DNA of 64,000 nucleotides from Halopenitus persicus (GCF_900107205.1 NZ_FNPC01000011.1:1-64000), one strand, 5' to 3'. Positions 1-8,615 are shown, counted from the stretch's first letter. The notes: generated from the sequence alone by a model not told the origin. Numbers and translations are program-made.

Positions 1-277
1 GATCATTGATGCGAATCACTGTTTCGTCGAGCGCAATCTGATTCGGTGATTTACCGGATTCTGGCTGTAGATCGGCTTTTTGAACCCAATCGTGGACGGC
101 TTTTCGACTGCGTTGGACACCCAGTGAATCGAGTAAATCGACGGTATTCGACAGCGAGAGTCCCGCAACGTGCGATTGAATACCCAACGCCATCGCGGAC
201 TCGGGTGTCCGCTCTCGCTCCACAAAATCCAAATCAATCCACTCTCTATGACCGGTGAGGCGGGCAATTTCTGCCAT
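1..277 (-). CDS. IS6-family transposase (C-terminus missing)
   Basis: Reading the minus strand from 277 gives MAEIARLTGHREWIDLDFVE and then 72 more codons without a stop up to the window edge. It contains the family hallmarks SAMALGIQSHVAGLSLS, a VQRSRKAVHDWVQ helix-turn-helix-like segment, and IALDETVIRIND, which carries the first Asp of the DDE catalytic triad. Known haloarchaeal IS6 transposases begin the same way. They act on the ends of their own element by cut-and-paste or cointegrate transposition. Nothing in the visible part is broken, so whether the copy is intact cannot be judged. Confidence 0.85.
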   Translation of the reverse strand, partial: MAEIARLTGHREWIDLDFVERERTPESAMALGIQSHVAGLSLSNTVDLLDSLGVQRSRKAVHDWVQKADLQPESGKSPNQIALDETVIRIND

Positions 278-330
278 AGACCAGCAAGAAATTCACCCGC
301 CTCGCTTTTCACGCTTAACTAAACACCGCC
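1..330 (-). mobile_element. IS6-family insertion sequence, cut by window edge
   Basis: This is the left end of an IS6-type haloarchaeal insertion sequence. The transposase start lies at 275-277 and the rest of the element runs off the window. The stretch 311-330, read on the minus strand as ggcggtgtttagttaagcgt, probably contains the terminal inverted repeat, because the base composition changes to typical host DNA just after it. The exact end is inferred, since the other terminus is not in the window. Confidence 0.6.
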
Positions 331-467
331 GTCGCGGCCGGCGGAAGGTATAAACCCCTCAACGGACCACCGGTCGATATGGACGTCGTATCGCGGACGC
401 CGAGCGCGTCGAGTGGGGTCGAGCCGCCGGACTGCGTCCGACTATCCCGGGGGAACGGACGACGGCG

Positions 468-1316
468 ATGATGTCCGAGTTCGACACCGAGCGCGTTCAC
501 GAGGAGGTTCGCATCGAGCGCCTCGACGGACTGGACGGCAGGGGCGAGGGCGACGAGCGGAGCGGACGCGTCGCCAGGCTGGTGATGGAGCGGGGCGACC
601 GTCCGCTGAACGTCTTCCGGCCCCCCAAGCTCGAGGCGATGGCCGCGGCGGTCGAGGCGCTGGCCGACGAGGTGGACTGTCTCGTCGTGTACGGCGAGGG
701 CGAGTTCTCCGCGGGCGCGGACCTCGAGTTCATCCGGGAGGCGCCGACGGAGATGCGGTCGGTCACGATCGACACGATCGCGGCGGCCTCGAGCCGGTAC
801 ATCCGCGCCGTTCGGGAGTTCCCGGGTCCGGTGATCTCGGCCGTGACCGGGATCGCGGCCGGCGGCGGGCTCGGATTCATGCTCGCGTCGGACCTCAACT
901 ACCTCCACGAGTCGGCGACGCTCGACACCGCCTTCGCCCGGATCGGCCTGACGCCGGACAACGCCATTTCCTTCTTCCTCGTCAAGACGGTCGGCCCGTA
1001 CAAGGCCCGCGAGCTGCTGTTCGACTCCGAACCGATCGACGCCGCGGAGGCGGTCGACCTCGGCTTCGCGAACGCGACCTACGGCGGCTCGGCCGAGGAG
1101 TTCCTCGAGACGGTCACCGAGCGCGCGCGCGAGCTCGCGGCCGGCCCGACCGACGTCCACGCGGAGACGAAGACGCTCGTCGACGCCTCCTACGAGGGCC
1201 GGCTGAGCCAGCACCTCGAACAGGAGCGCACCGCGATCAAGCGAATGAGCGGAACCGACACCTTCGACGAGGGACTCGCCGCGTTCCTCGACGGACGCGA
1301 GCCCGAGTGGGACTAG
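468..1316 (+). CDS. Crotonase-superfamily protein lacking both catalytic glutamates
   Basis: This is an enoyl-CoA hydratase/isomerase-fold protein of 282 residues, acting on acyl-CoA substrates in the cytoplasm. The oxyanion-hole motifs are visible: SAGADLEF (about residues 81-88) and AAGGGLGFML (about 130-139). The glutamate that follows GGG in true hydratases is a glycine here, and the second catalytic glutamate region reads AFARIGL instead of a QPE-type motif. Water addition to enoyl-CoA is therefore unlikely by the standard mechanism, and an isomerase or another crotonase reaction is more plausible. The start is ATG at 468 or 471. It lies 119 bases before a second crotonase gene on the same strand. 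Confidence 0.75.
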   Translation: MMSEFDTERVHEEVRIERLDGLDGRGEGDERSGRVARLVMERGDRPLNVFRPPKLEAMAAAVEALADEVDCLVVYGEGEFSAGADLEFIREAPTEMRSVTIDTIAAASSRYIRAVREFPGPVISAVTGIAAGGGLGFMLASDLNYLHESATLDTAFARIGLTPDNAISFFLVKTVGPYKARELLFDSEPIDAAEAVDLGFANATYGGSAEEFLETVTERARELAAGPTDVHAETKTLVDASYEGRLSQHLEQERTAIKRMSGTDTFDEGLAAFLDGREPEWD

Positions 1317-1366
1317 CCGCGTTGGTGCGCCGGCAGTGTGACTGAGCCGCGTTGGTGCACGCCGGC
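1306..1366. repeat. Two-copy repeat across the stop codon
   Basis: An imperfect duplication of about 29 and 32 bases, sharing the core gccgcgttggtgc. The first copy contains the TAG stop codon (1314-1316) of the upstream crotonase gene. No sequence similarity to the other repeats in the window was seen. Confidence 0.55.
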
Positions 1367-1435
1367 CGCTCCCGCACGCGCCGGCGCGCAGGATCGATCG
1401 ACACAAGTCGGTGCCCGCCGAGCGACCACGTATCG

Positions 1436-2230
1436 ATGACCGACCAGACGCCGACCTTCGACACGCTCGATGTCACGGTTTCCGAGGACGGGATCGCGAC
1501 CGTCCGACTGGCAAACGACCCGGTGAACGCGATCAGCCAGGCGATGCGCCACGAGCTGGCCGACACGCTCGAGATCCTCCGGGAGGACCGGGTCCGCGTC
1601 GTCGTCGTCACCGGCACCCCGACGGTGTTCTCGGTGGGCGCCGACGTCGGCCTCTTCGAGGAGGCCCAGGAGTGGACCACCGCCGAGTTCCGGCGCAACT
1701 CCCGCGTCCTCGGCCGCGTCTTCGACGGGCTCGAGACGATCGAAAAGCCCGTGATCGCCGCGATCGAGGGCACCTGCGTCGGCGGCGGCCTCGAGCTCGC
1801 GCTCGCGTGTGACGTCCGGATCGTCGCCCCGGACGCGACGCTCGGGTTTCCGGAACACAACATCGGGCTGATTCCGGGCCTCGGCGGCTGCTCCCGCTTC
1901 GTGCAGCTCGTCGGCCCGGGCGTCGCCAAGGACCTGATCTTCTCCGGCGACCTGATCGACGGCGAGGAGGCCGCGGACATCAGCCTCGTCGAACGCGTGG
2001 AGGACGACCCCGACGCCGCCGCCGCGGCCTACGCCGAAGACCTGCTCGAGGGGCCGCCGCAGGCGCTCGGGCTGGCCAAGCGGGCGGTCAACACGGCGCG
2101 CGACACGGACACCCGGACCGCAGGGTTCGTCGAGTCGCTCGCCCAGAGCACGCTCCTACAAACGGCGGACCACGAGGAGGGCGTTGCGGCGTTCCGGGAG
2201 GACCGGGATCCGGAGTTCACCGGGGAGTAG
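1436..2230 (+). CDS. Enoyl-CoA hydratase/isomerase family protein
   Basis: A crotonase-fold enzyme of 264 residues predicted to hydrate trans-2-enoyl-CoA in fatty-acid or amino-acid catabolism. VGADVGLF (about residues 68-75) and CVGGGLELALACD (about 114-126) form the oxyanion hole. Both catalytic glutamates are present: E120 after GGG, and E140 in FPEHNIGLIPG. The start at 1436 is chosen because upstream in-frame sequence is arginine-rich and not conserved-looking. It is one of three crotonases in 3 kb, two on this strand and one convergent, so the cluster probably serves beta-oxidation-like chemistry. The exact substrate cannot be told. Confidence 0.85.
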   Translation: MTDQTPTFDTLDVTVSEDGIATVRLANDPVNAISQAMRHELADTLEILREDRVRVVVVTGTPTVFSVGADVGLFEEAQEWTTAEFRRNSRVLGRVFDGLETIEKPVIAAIEGTCVGGGLELALACDVRIVAPDATLGFPEHNIGLIPGLGGCSRFVQLVGPGVAKDLIFSGDLIDGEEAADISLVERVEDDPDAAAAAYAEDLLEGPPQALGLAKRAVNTARDTDTRTAGFVESLAQSTLLQTADHEEGVAAFREDRDPEFTGE

Positions 2231-2239
2231 GCATCGCCG

Positions 2240-3127
2240 CTAGGCGTCGTTCCACTCGGGGTCGCGGTCCTCGAAGAACGCCGCGATCCCCTCGTCCTTG
2301 TCGTCGGTCGCGAACAGCTGGCTGAACAGCTCGGCCTCGTACTCGATGCCGTCCTCGAGCCCGAGCTGCCCGCTCGCCCGGACCGCGTCCTTGGCGAACT
2401 CCAGCGCCACGAGGCTCTTGTCGGCCATCATCCCCGCCAGCTCGGCGACTCGCTCGTCGAGCTCGTCGGGCTCGTACACCTCGTCGACGAGGCCGATGTC
2501 GGCGGCCTCCTCCGCGTCGATCAGTTCGCCGGAGAGGATCAGCCGCAACGCCTGCCCGGTGCCGACGATCCGGGGGAGTCGCTGCGTGCCGCCGCCGCCG
2601 GGGATGATCCCCAAGTTGATCTCCGGCTGGCCGAGCTTCGCGCGCGTGGAGGCGATCCGGACGTCGCACGCCTGCGCGAGCTCGCAGCCGCCACCCAACG
2701 CGTGGCCGTTGATCCGGGCGATCACGGGCTTCGAGAGCTCCGCGACGCGCTCGTAGATCCGCGGGCGCTCGCTGACCTCGCGCTGATCGATCGCGTCCCG
2801 GTCGCGGAACTCGCCCACGTCAGCGCCCGCGACGAACGCCTTGCCCTCGGCGTCGCCGGTCACCACGACGACGCGGACCGTATCGTCGTCGTCGATCGTC
2901 GCGAGCACGCTCGCAAACTCCTCGCGAACCGTCGCGTCGAGCGCGTTCCGCGCGTCGGGCCGCGAGATCGTGACCGTCGCGACCCCCTCGGCGAGGTCGT
3001 CGAGCGCCACGTCAACGGTGTCACAGTCGGCGGCGGTCGCGACGACGTCGGCATCGCCGGTTGCAGGGTCGTTCTCCTCGCCGGCGACGTCCTCGTCGGC
3101 ACCCTCGTCGCCGTCGCGTCCGGTCAT
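2240..3127 (-). CDS. Enoyl-CoA hydratase, paired with hydroxyacyl-CoA dehydrogenase
   Basis: A 295-residue crotonase with an acidic N-terminal extension of about 40 residues before the fold. FVAGADVGEF and HALGGGCELAQACD form the active site. E149 and E169 (in GQPEINLGIIPGGGGTQRL) match the two catalytic glutamates of enoyl-CoA hydratases. The start codon overlaps the stop of the upstream 3-hydroxyacyl-CoA dehydrogenase by four bases, so the two are translationally coupled and likely catalyse consecutive steps: hydration of enoyl-CoA, then oxidation of the 3-hydroxyacyl-CoA. It converges on the neighbouring crotonase with a 9-base gap. Confidence 0.88.
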   Translation of the reverse strand: MTGRDGDEGADEDVAGEENDPATGDADVVATAADCDTVDVALDDLAEGVATVTISRPDARNALDATVREEFASVLATIDDDDTVRVVVVTGDAEGKAFVAGADVGEFRDRDAIDQREVSERPRIYERVAELSKPVIARINGHALGGGCELAQACDVRIASTRAKLGQPEINLGIIPGGGGTQRLPRIVGTGQALRLILSGELIDAEEAADIGLVDEVYEPDELDERVAELAGMMADKSLVALEFAKDAVRASGQLGLEDGIEYEAELFSQLFATDDKDEGIAAFFEDRDPEWNDA

Positions 3128-4005
3128 CGTCCGTCGTCCCCGCTGACGCCGACGATCTCGCCGTCCTCCCAGACGTAGAAGCCCTCGCCGGACTTCCTCC
3201 CGAGCTTGCCCGCACGGACCTTCCGTTTGAGCGTCTGGGGCGGCTTGAACCGCTCGCCCAGCTCCTCACGGAGGTACTCGAGGATGTCGAGGCGCACGTC
3301 GAGCCCGACGACGTCGGTGAGTTCGAGGGGGCCCATCGGGTGGTTGTAGCCCAGCTCCATCGCCCGGTCGATGTCCTCGGCGGAGGCGACGCCCTCCTCG
3401 AGCATCCGGATCGCCTCGACGCCCAGCGCGACGCCGAGCCGCGAGGAGGCGAACCCGGCGGTGTCGGTGACCGTCACCGGCTCCTTGTCGATCTCCTCGA
3501 CGAGATCGGTCGCCGCGGCGAGCGTCTCCTCGCTCGTCTGTTCGGCGACGATGATCTCCACGAGCCCCATGATGTGAACGGGGTTGAAGAAGTGGAGCCC
3601 GACCGCGCGCTCGGGACGGTCCAGGGCGTCGGCGATCGCCGTCATCGACAGCGAGGAGGTGTTGCTGGCGATGATCGCGTCGTCGTCGACGTGCTCCTCC
3701 ACGTCCGCGAAGGTGTCGCGCTTGAGGTCGAGGTCCTCGGGGACGGCCTCGATCACGAACGCCGCGTCCGCGACCGCGTCCGGCAGCGAGGTCGTCGTGT
3801 CGATCCGGTCGAGGGTCGCGTCGGCCTCGGCCTGCGTCAGCTTGTCGCGCTCGACGCCGCCCTGGAGATTCCGCTCGATCGACGCCACCCCGTCCTCGAG
3901 GATCTCCGTCTCGATGTCGCGGATCGTGACGTCGTGACCCGCCATCGCGGTCACCTGTGCGATACCGTGTCCCATCGTCCCGGCTCCGAGTACGGCAACG
4001 TTCAT
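3124..4005 (-). CDS. 3-hydroxyacyl-CoA (3-hydroxybutyryl-CoA) dehydrogenase
   Basis: An NAD-dependent dehydrogenase of 293 residues, the usual length for the single-function HBD/PaaH form. The Rossmann loop is GAGTMGHG (residues 7-14). The catalytic segment HFFNPVHIMGLVE holds H138, N141 and E150. The C-terminal helical domain carries NHPMGPLELTDVVGLD. It is the first gene of a two-gene minus-strand operon with an enoyl-CoA hydratase, and upstream of it lies a 600-base AT-rich gap. Roles in beta-oxidation or in butyrate and polyhydroxyalkanoate metabolism are possible, but no PHA genes are visible here. Confidence 0.9.
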   Translation of the reverse strand: MNVAVLGAGTMGHGIAQVTAMAGHDVTIRDIETEILEDGVASIERNLQGGVERDKLTQAEADATLDRIDTTTSLPDAVADAAFVIEAVPEDLDLKRDTFADVEEHVDDDAIIASNTSSLSMTAIADALDRPERAVGLHFFNPVHIMGLVEIIVAEQTSEETLAAATDLVEEIDKEPVTVTDTAGFASSRLGVALGVEAIRMLEEGVASAEDIDRAMELGYNHPMGPLELTDVVGLDVRLDILEYLREELGERFKPPQTLKRKVRAGKLGRKSGEGFYVWEDGEIVGVSGDDGR

Positions 4006-4084
4006 CGATCATAGCTTGCCGAACGGACTCATTAATATTGTCATACCGCACGATCGAAACGCGTCGCCGGGGTCGGAACAGGTC

Positions 4085-4360
4085 GCCGTCATAAGTAACT
4101 GATATTTTATATTTTACCTATAGTATAATATAGTTTATATTTATAAGGAATGGAAATCACGCCACACCGGACGGCGTTCGATAGCAGGGATGGTATGTGG
4201 AATACGGAACGATGGGCAACTTCGATATAGTATATGAATACGATCGTCGGTATTTGAGATGGGTCCGTCATTCCGATCGGGAGAATCGGAGATCTCGAAA
4301 CGGGCCTGATCTCCCGCGTATGAAGGTTCAGTCGTCAGAACTATCTACTATATTTAAATG
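4085..4360. other. AT-rich intergenic segment
   Basis: This is a clearly AT-rich stretch in otherwise very GC-rich DNA, with several runs of T and A around 4100-4145. No convincing reading frame was found in it; the longest is a 54-codon minus-strand frame without recognisable features. It may hold the promoter of the minus-strand dehydrogenase, or be the remnant of inserted DNA. Confidence 0.5.
4351..4358 (+). promoter_or_regulatory. TATA box before the RNA candidate
   Basis: The sequence tatttaaa fits a haloarchaeal TATA element. It lies about 25 bases before a stable hairpin at 4379, where a transcript would be expected to begin. No protein start follows at a sensible distance with a coding-looking frame. 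Confidence 0.4.
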
Positions 4361-4378
4361 AATGATGTCAGAAACGTT

Positions 4379-4560
4379 CGTGTGGAGATGCCCCCACACG
4401 GTGGGACAACGACGTCCCGGGGACGAGCGGGACGCGTGTTCACGCAGCGGGCAGGTGGGTTTCGGAGACGGCCGAATGGGCCGCGCATGTCAGGACTGCC
4501 CACTCGCGTCGAGTGCGGGGATGGATAAAGTGGGCGCGGGGGATTCCCCGCGGACCGGAA
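4379..4560 (+). ncRNA. Candidate structured RNA
   Basis: A run of consecutive perfect hairpins follows a TATA box. They are CGTGTGG/CCACACG (4379-4400), GGGCAG/CTGCCC (4449-4454 with 4496-4501) enclosing CGGCC/GGCCG (4469-4483), CACTCG/CGAGTG (4501-4515), and CGCGGGG/CCCCGCG with a GATT loop (4535-4552). It does not match the RNase P signature found elsewhere in the window, and no SRP RNA signature was recognised. The last hairpin could instead be the 3' end of the convergent thiI transcript. High GC makes chance hairpins common, so confidence is low. Confidence 0.3.
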
Positions 4561-4611
4561 GCAACGGTGGATTTATATGTGGGCTCTCCGCACGGTCGCG
4601 ACTCCGGCGCG

Positions 4612-5847
4612 CTACAGCGGGACGCGCTCGGCCCCGTCGGCCGCCTCGCGGGCGGCCTCGCGCAGCCACTCGGGCTCGATGTCGGCGATCTGCTCGAGGC
4701 CGGCCCGCGTCTCGACCCGGTCCGGAGCGAATCGGTCGCAGCCGACGGTGATGTCGGCGGTATCGCGGGTGCCGATCCGCTCGGCTCGCTCGACGATCGT
4801 CGGCTTGTCGAGCGTGAGCAGCGGCCGGTGGATCGGGAAGTCGGTGACGGAGTCGAGCACCGAGAGGTTCTGGGTGGTCTGGCTCGACTTCTGGCCGATC
4901 ACCTCCCCCGTGACGACCCCGGTGGCGCCGCGGTCCGCCGCGATATCCGCGGCGATCCGGTACATGAACCGGCGGAAGACGAGCATCCGACCCTGTTCGA
5001 GCGTCCCGGCGAGCCGTCGACAGACCTCGCCGGCGTCGACGACGCGGATCGCGTCCAGGTGGTTCGGGGCGTACTCGGCCAGCGTCCGTGCGGCCTCCTC
5101 GGCTCGGGCACGATGATCGGGGCCGCCGAAGTCGCCCAGATCGAGGTAGATCGGCGTGACCGGCGCCCCGCGCCGCATCACCTCGAAGGCGGCCACCGGC
5201 GAGTCGATCCCGCCCGAGAGCAGGGCGACCAGGGGCCGCTGGCTTCCCAGCGGGAGCCCGCCCGGTCCCGGATGCTTCTCGACGAAGACGAACGCCTCCT
5301 CGTCGGCGACGTCGGCGCGGAACGTCACGTCCGGGTCCTCCAGGTCCACGGTCGGGTCCGGGTCCGCCACCGCCTCGAAGACCGCGCTACCCCCATCGCG
5401 CTCGAGGTCCTCGCTCGTGAAGGGGTGGTCGCCGACGCGGTTGACCCGCACCGCGAAGCTCCCGCCGTCGAACCGGTCGGCCGCGACGGTCGCCAGCGCG
5501 TCCGTGACCGCCTCTGCCGTCGGAGCGACGGTCACCGCCGGGCTCGCGGAGACCACGCCCGGCGCGTCGGTCGCGGCGTCGACGGCCGCGGCGACGGTCT
5601 CGGGGCCCGGATCGTCGCCCGTCGACGATTTCGTGGGCTCCAGAACCGGCCGATTCCGGCGGTGCCGCACCGACGCGTCGATCCCGCGGTCGGCGAGGAG
5701 CGCGCGCAGGTTCCGGCCCAGTTGCGACTGCATCTCGTACCGGACGCGCTCGCTCTTGGTGCCGATTGCGCCGACGCGGACGAGGACGGCGTCGGCTCCC
5801 GGCGGCACGCGGTCGGTACCGATCGGCGCGGCGGGACCGGTCGTCAT
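4612..5847 (-). CDS. thiI: tRNA 4-thiouridine synthase ThiI
   Basis: A 411-residue protein that adenylates U8 of tRNA and inserts sulfur. A ferredoxin-like segment and THUMP domain occupy about residues 20-190. The PP-loop ATPase motif SGGIDSP is at 211-217, and GEVIGQKSSQT follows in the catalytic domain. The C-terminal rhodanese domain of E. coli ThiI is absent, as is usual in archaea, so a persulfide donor other than a fused rhodanese must be used. It ends near a convergent RNA candidate. The start ATG at 5847 is followed by an acidic, alanine-rich leader. Confidence 0.9.
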   Translation of the reverse strand: MTTGPAAPIGTDRVPPGADAVLVRVGAIGTKSERVRYEMQSQLGRNLRALLADRGIDASVRHRRNRPVLEPTKSSTGDDPGPETVAAAVDAATDAPGVVSASPAVTVAPTAEAVTDALATVAADRFDGGSFAVRVNRVGDHPFTSEDLERDGGSAVFEAVADPDPTVDLEDPDVTFRADVADEEAFVFVEKHPGPGGLPLGSQRPLVALLSGGIDSPVAAFEVMRRGAPVTPIYLDLGDFGGPDHRARAEEAARTLAEYAPNHLDAIRVVDAGEVCRRLAGTLEQGRMLVFRRFMYRIAADIAADRGATGVVTGEVIGQKSSQTTQNLSVLDSVTDFPIHRPLLTLDKPTIVERAERIGTRDTADITVGCDRFAPDRVETRAGLEQIADIEPEWLREAAREAADGAERVPL

Positions 5848-5900
5848 CGACGACGCTAGGCGAGGGGTGGATATATGGGCGACGGAATCGAGCGTCGGGT

Positions 5901-7502
5901 ATGGATCCGAACCTGGACCGGTTCACCTCCCGACGGTCGACGGTGTACGGGCAGCGTGGCGTGGTCGCCACGAGCCAGCCGCTGGCCGCCGAGGCGGGGA
6001 TCGAGACCCTCCGCGATGGGGGAAACGCCTTCGACGCCGCCGTCGCGACCGCGGCGGCGCTGAACGTGGTCGAGCCGACCTCGACCGGACTCGGCGGCGA
6101 CGTCTTCGCGCTCTACCGCACCGCCGACGACGAAGTGGGCGCGATGCGCGCCTGCGGCGGCGCGCCGGCCGGCGCGACGATCGACGCCGTGCGCGACCGA
6201 CTCGGCCCCGAAGCCGACGGGATGCCGTTTCGCGGTCCGCACACGGTGACCGTTCCCGGAACCGCCCGGGGCTGGGAGGCGACCGCGCGGGAGCTTGGTC
6301 GGAAGCCGCTCGGCGAGCTGCTCCAGCCCGCGATCCGCTACGCGACCGAGGGGTTCCCCGTCTCCGAGGTCGTCGCCTCCCAGTGGGAGCACGGCGAGGA
6401 GATCTTCGGGACCGACCACGCGCGCTCGGCGTTCCTCTTCGGTGACGCCGCCCCGAAGGCCGGTCAGTTCGTTACGCTTCCGAAACTCGGCGCGTCGCTC
6501 CGCCGGGTCGCGGAGGACGGCGCCGACGTCGTCTACGAGGGCGAGATCGCCGAGGCGATCGCGACCGAGGTGCAGGAGCAGGGCGGATTCCTGACCGTCG
6601 AGGACCTCGCCGACTTCTCGGTCGAGTGGCCCGACCCGGTCTCGACGACCTACAACGGGGCGACGGTCCACGAGCTTCCGCCGAACAACCAGGGGCTCAT
6701 CGCGCTCGAGGCGCTGAACGTCGCCGCCGAGCTCGACGCCGGCGAGTGCGCGTACGGCTCCCTCGACCGGGTCCACCGGCTCGCGGAGGCGATGAAGGTC
6801 GCGTTCCACGACGGCCACCGGTACATCACCGATCCCGACTACGAGGACCATCCGCCGCTCGGGTCGACGGCCTGGGCCCGGCGGCGCGCCGAGGAGGTCG
6901 GCCCACGCGCGAACCACGACGTCTCCTTCGGCGTCCCGAACGCGAACGCGGAGGACGCCGACACCGTTCTGGTGACCGTCGCCGACGACAAGGGGAACGT
7001 CGTCTCCTACATCAACTCCCGGTTCGCGGGCTTCGGGTCGGGGCTCGTGGCCGGCGGGACGGGGATCGCCCTGCAGAACCGCGGCGCCTCGTTCTCGCTC
7101 GACCCCGCCCACCCGAACGCGCTCGAACCGGGCAAGCGCCCCTTCCACACCCTCATTCCGGGGGTGGCGCGGCTCGACGATGACGACTGGGCGGCCTTCG
7201 GCGTGATGGGCGGATACATGCAGCCCCAGGGTCACCTCCAGGTGATCACGAACGTGGTCGACTACGGGATGCCGATCCAGCGCGCGCTCGACGAACCGCG
7301 CTGGCGATACCGGGAATCGGGGGAGCTCGCGCTCGAGCCGCAGTTCGACGACGAGCTCGCCGCGGGACTCGTCCGGCGGGGCCACCGGGTTCGAACCCTC
7401 ACCGCGGACGAGTTCGGGGGAGCACAGCTCGTCCGGAACGACGACGGCGTGCTCTCGGGGGCGACCGACCCGCGGAAGGACGGCAACGCGCAGGGCTACT
7501 GA
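5901..7502 (+). CDS. ggt: Gamma-glutamyltransferase family protein
   Basis: An N-terminal-nucleophile hydrolase of 533 residues that, by family, matures by self-cleavage and cleaves or transfers gamma-glutamyl groups. GGNAFDAAVATAAALNVVEP (residues 40-59) and TGLGGDVFALY are typical of the large subunit. The predicted nucleophile is T355 in DADTVLVTVADDKGN, with the short form DT rather than the TTH found in classical GGT, which resembles the YwrD-like branch. No signal peptide is seen, so it is probably cytoplasmic. The start at 5901 is divergent from thiI, with 53 bases between them. The gamma-glutamylcysteine pool of haloarchaea is a plausible but unproven substrate. Confidence 0.85.
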   Translation: MDPNLDRFTSRRSTVYGQRGVVATSQPLAAEAGIETLRDGGNAFDAAVATAAALNVVEPTSTGLGGDVFALYRTADDEVGAMRACGGAPAGATIDAVRDRLGPEADGMPFRGPHTVTVPGTARGWEATARELGRKPLGELLQPAIRYATEGFPVSEVVASQWEHGEEIFGTDHARSAFLFGDAAPKAGQFVTLPKLGASLRRVAEDGADVVYEGEIAEAIATEVQEQGGFLTVEDLADFSVEWPDPVSTTYNGATVHELPPNNQGLIALEALNVAAELDAGECAYGSLDRVHRLAEAMKVAFHDGHRYITDPDYEDHPPLGSTAWARRRAEEVGPRANHDVSFGVPNANAEDADTVLVTVADDKGNVVSYINSRFAGFGSGLVAGGTGIALQNRGASFSLDPAHPNALEPGKRPFHTLIPGVARLDDDDWAAFGVMGGYMQPQGHLQVITNVVDYGMPIQRALDEPRWRYRESGELALEPQFDDELAAGLVRRGHRVRTLTADEFGGAQLVRNDDGVLSGATDPRKDGNAQGY

Positions 7503-7572
7503 CGGTCGCCGCGGTTCGTCGGACCGAGCTCGTCGCCGACCGACCCTGCCGCCGGTCGACCCCGTCGCCGAT

Positions 7573-7660
7573 ACCGATCGATCCCGCCGCCGGTGCCGAT
7601 CGATCCCGCCACCGGTGCCGATCGATCCCGTCACCGGTGCCGATCGATCCCGCCGCCGGT
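7573..7660. repeat. 22-bp tandem repeat, four copies
   Basis: Four adjacent 22-base units, 7573-7594, 7595-7616, 7617-7638 and 7639-7660, share the core ccgatcgatcccgcc followed by accggt or gccggt. More degenerate copies continue on both sides (7510-7572 and 7661-7675). The array fills the gap between the gamma-glutamyltransferase stop and the epimerase start. The core contains no spacer-like variable parts, so it is not CRISPR. Confidence 0.9.
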
Positions 7661-7709
7661 CGACCGACCGATCCGTCACGTTTTGGACGCCGGCCGCGAG
7701 AGTGCCGGT

Positions 7710-8615
7710 ATGAACGTCATCGTGACCGGCGGCCGCGGGACCTCCGGCCGCTGGATCGTCGACGCGCTCGCGGCCGACCACGACGTCACGTGTCTGGACC
7801 GCGATCTCCCGGCGAACGGCGGCCATCCGGACGTGGCGTACCGGGCGCTCGACCTCACGGACGCGGGCGGGACCTTCGACGCGATCACCGCGATCGACCC
7901 CGACGCGGTGGTGCATTGGGCCGCGATCCCGGTCGCCGGAAGCCATCCCGGCGTCGACCTCTACCGGAACAACACGCTGGCGGCCCACAACGTGCTCACG
8001 GCCGCCGGGCGCGTCGGCGCGGACGTCGTCCAGGCGTCCTCCGACGGCGCCTACGGCTTCTTCTTCGCCGCCGAGACGCCGGTCCCGGACGAGCTCCCGA
8101 TCACGGAGGGTCACGCGCTGCGTCCGGAGGACCCCTACGGGCTCTCGAAGGTCGTCGCCGAGGAGATCGCCGCGACGGTCGCGCGCCGCGACGGCGTCTC
8201 GATCGCCTCGATCCGGCCCTCCTGGATCCAGGAGCCGGGGTCGTACGCCTGCCGGGAGCCGGACTACGTCACGGACCGGTCCGCCGGCGCCGGCAACTAC
8301 TGGTCGTACGTGGACGTCCGGGACGTGGCCGACCTCGTCGTCGCCGCGCTCGCGGGCGTCACCGCGCCGGAGTCCGGGACTGGAAGCAGGATCGAGGGCC
8401 ACGAGGCGTTCAACTGCGTCGCCGCCGACAACGCGCTCGGGGAACCGCTCCGGGAGCTGATGCGTGACCACTACGGCCGACTGCCGGCGGACTGCTCGGT
8501 CGAGGGCGACGCGTCGGCCTACGCGACGGCGAAGGCCGAGCGGCTGCTCGACTGGAAGCCGACCCGGTCCTGGCGTGACGCCGCCGACGAATCGGTCGAG
8601 CCGCCCGAGGTCTGA
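7710..8615 (+). CDS. NAD-dependent epimerase/dehydratase family protein
   Basis: An extended short-chain dehydrogenase/reductase of 301 residues. The nucleotide-binding loop VTGGRGTSGRW is at residues 5-15 and the catalytic pair Y143/K147 lies in YGLSK. SSDGAYG (about 110-116) supplies the serine. These proteins interconvert or oxidise nucleotide sugars or uronic acids; the substrate cannot be read from sequence. Start 7710 is the first ATG after the repeat array and begins directly with the beta strand MNVIVTGG. The next gene is on the same strand 131 bases on. Confidence 0.8.
   Translation: MNVIVTGGRGTSGRWIVDALAADHDVTCLDRDLPANGGHPDVAYRALDLTDAGGTFDAITAIDPDAVVHWAAIPVAGSHPGVDLYRNNTLAAHNVLTAAGRVGADVVQASSDGAYGFFFAAETPVPDELPITEGHALRPEDPYGLSKVVAEEIAATVARRDGVSIASIRPSWIQEPGSYACREPDYVTDRSAGAGNYWSYVDVRDVADLVVAALAGVTAPESGTGSRIEGHEAFNCVAADNALGEPLRELMRDHYGRLPADCSVEGDASAYATAKAERLLDWKPTRSWRDAADESVEPPEV

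Noticed and set aside
315-1406. Long antisense frame opposite the first crotonase
   Set aside because: Arginine-rich and without family features; a shadow of the high-GC codon pattern, as are most long antisense frames here.
4535-4552. Hairpin with GATT loop as a bacterial-type terminator
   Set aside because: No T-run follows, and archaeal termination does not rely on such hairpins; it is kept only as part of the RNA candidate.
4362-4751. A 129-codon plus-strand frame over the RNA candidate
   Set aside because: It runs into the antisense of thiI, is arginine-rich there, and shows no domain or conserved pattern.
7573-7660. Could the direct repeats be a CRISPR array
   Set aside because: Units are contiguous with no unique spacers, and no cas genes are in the window.
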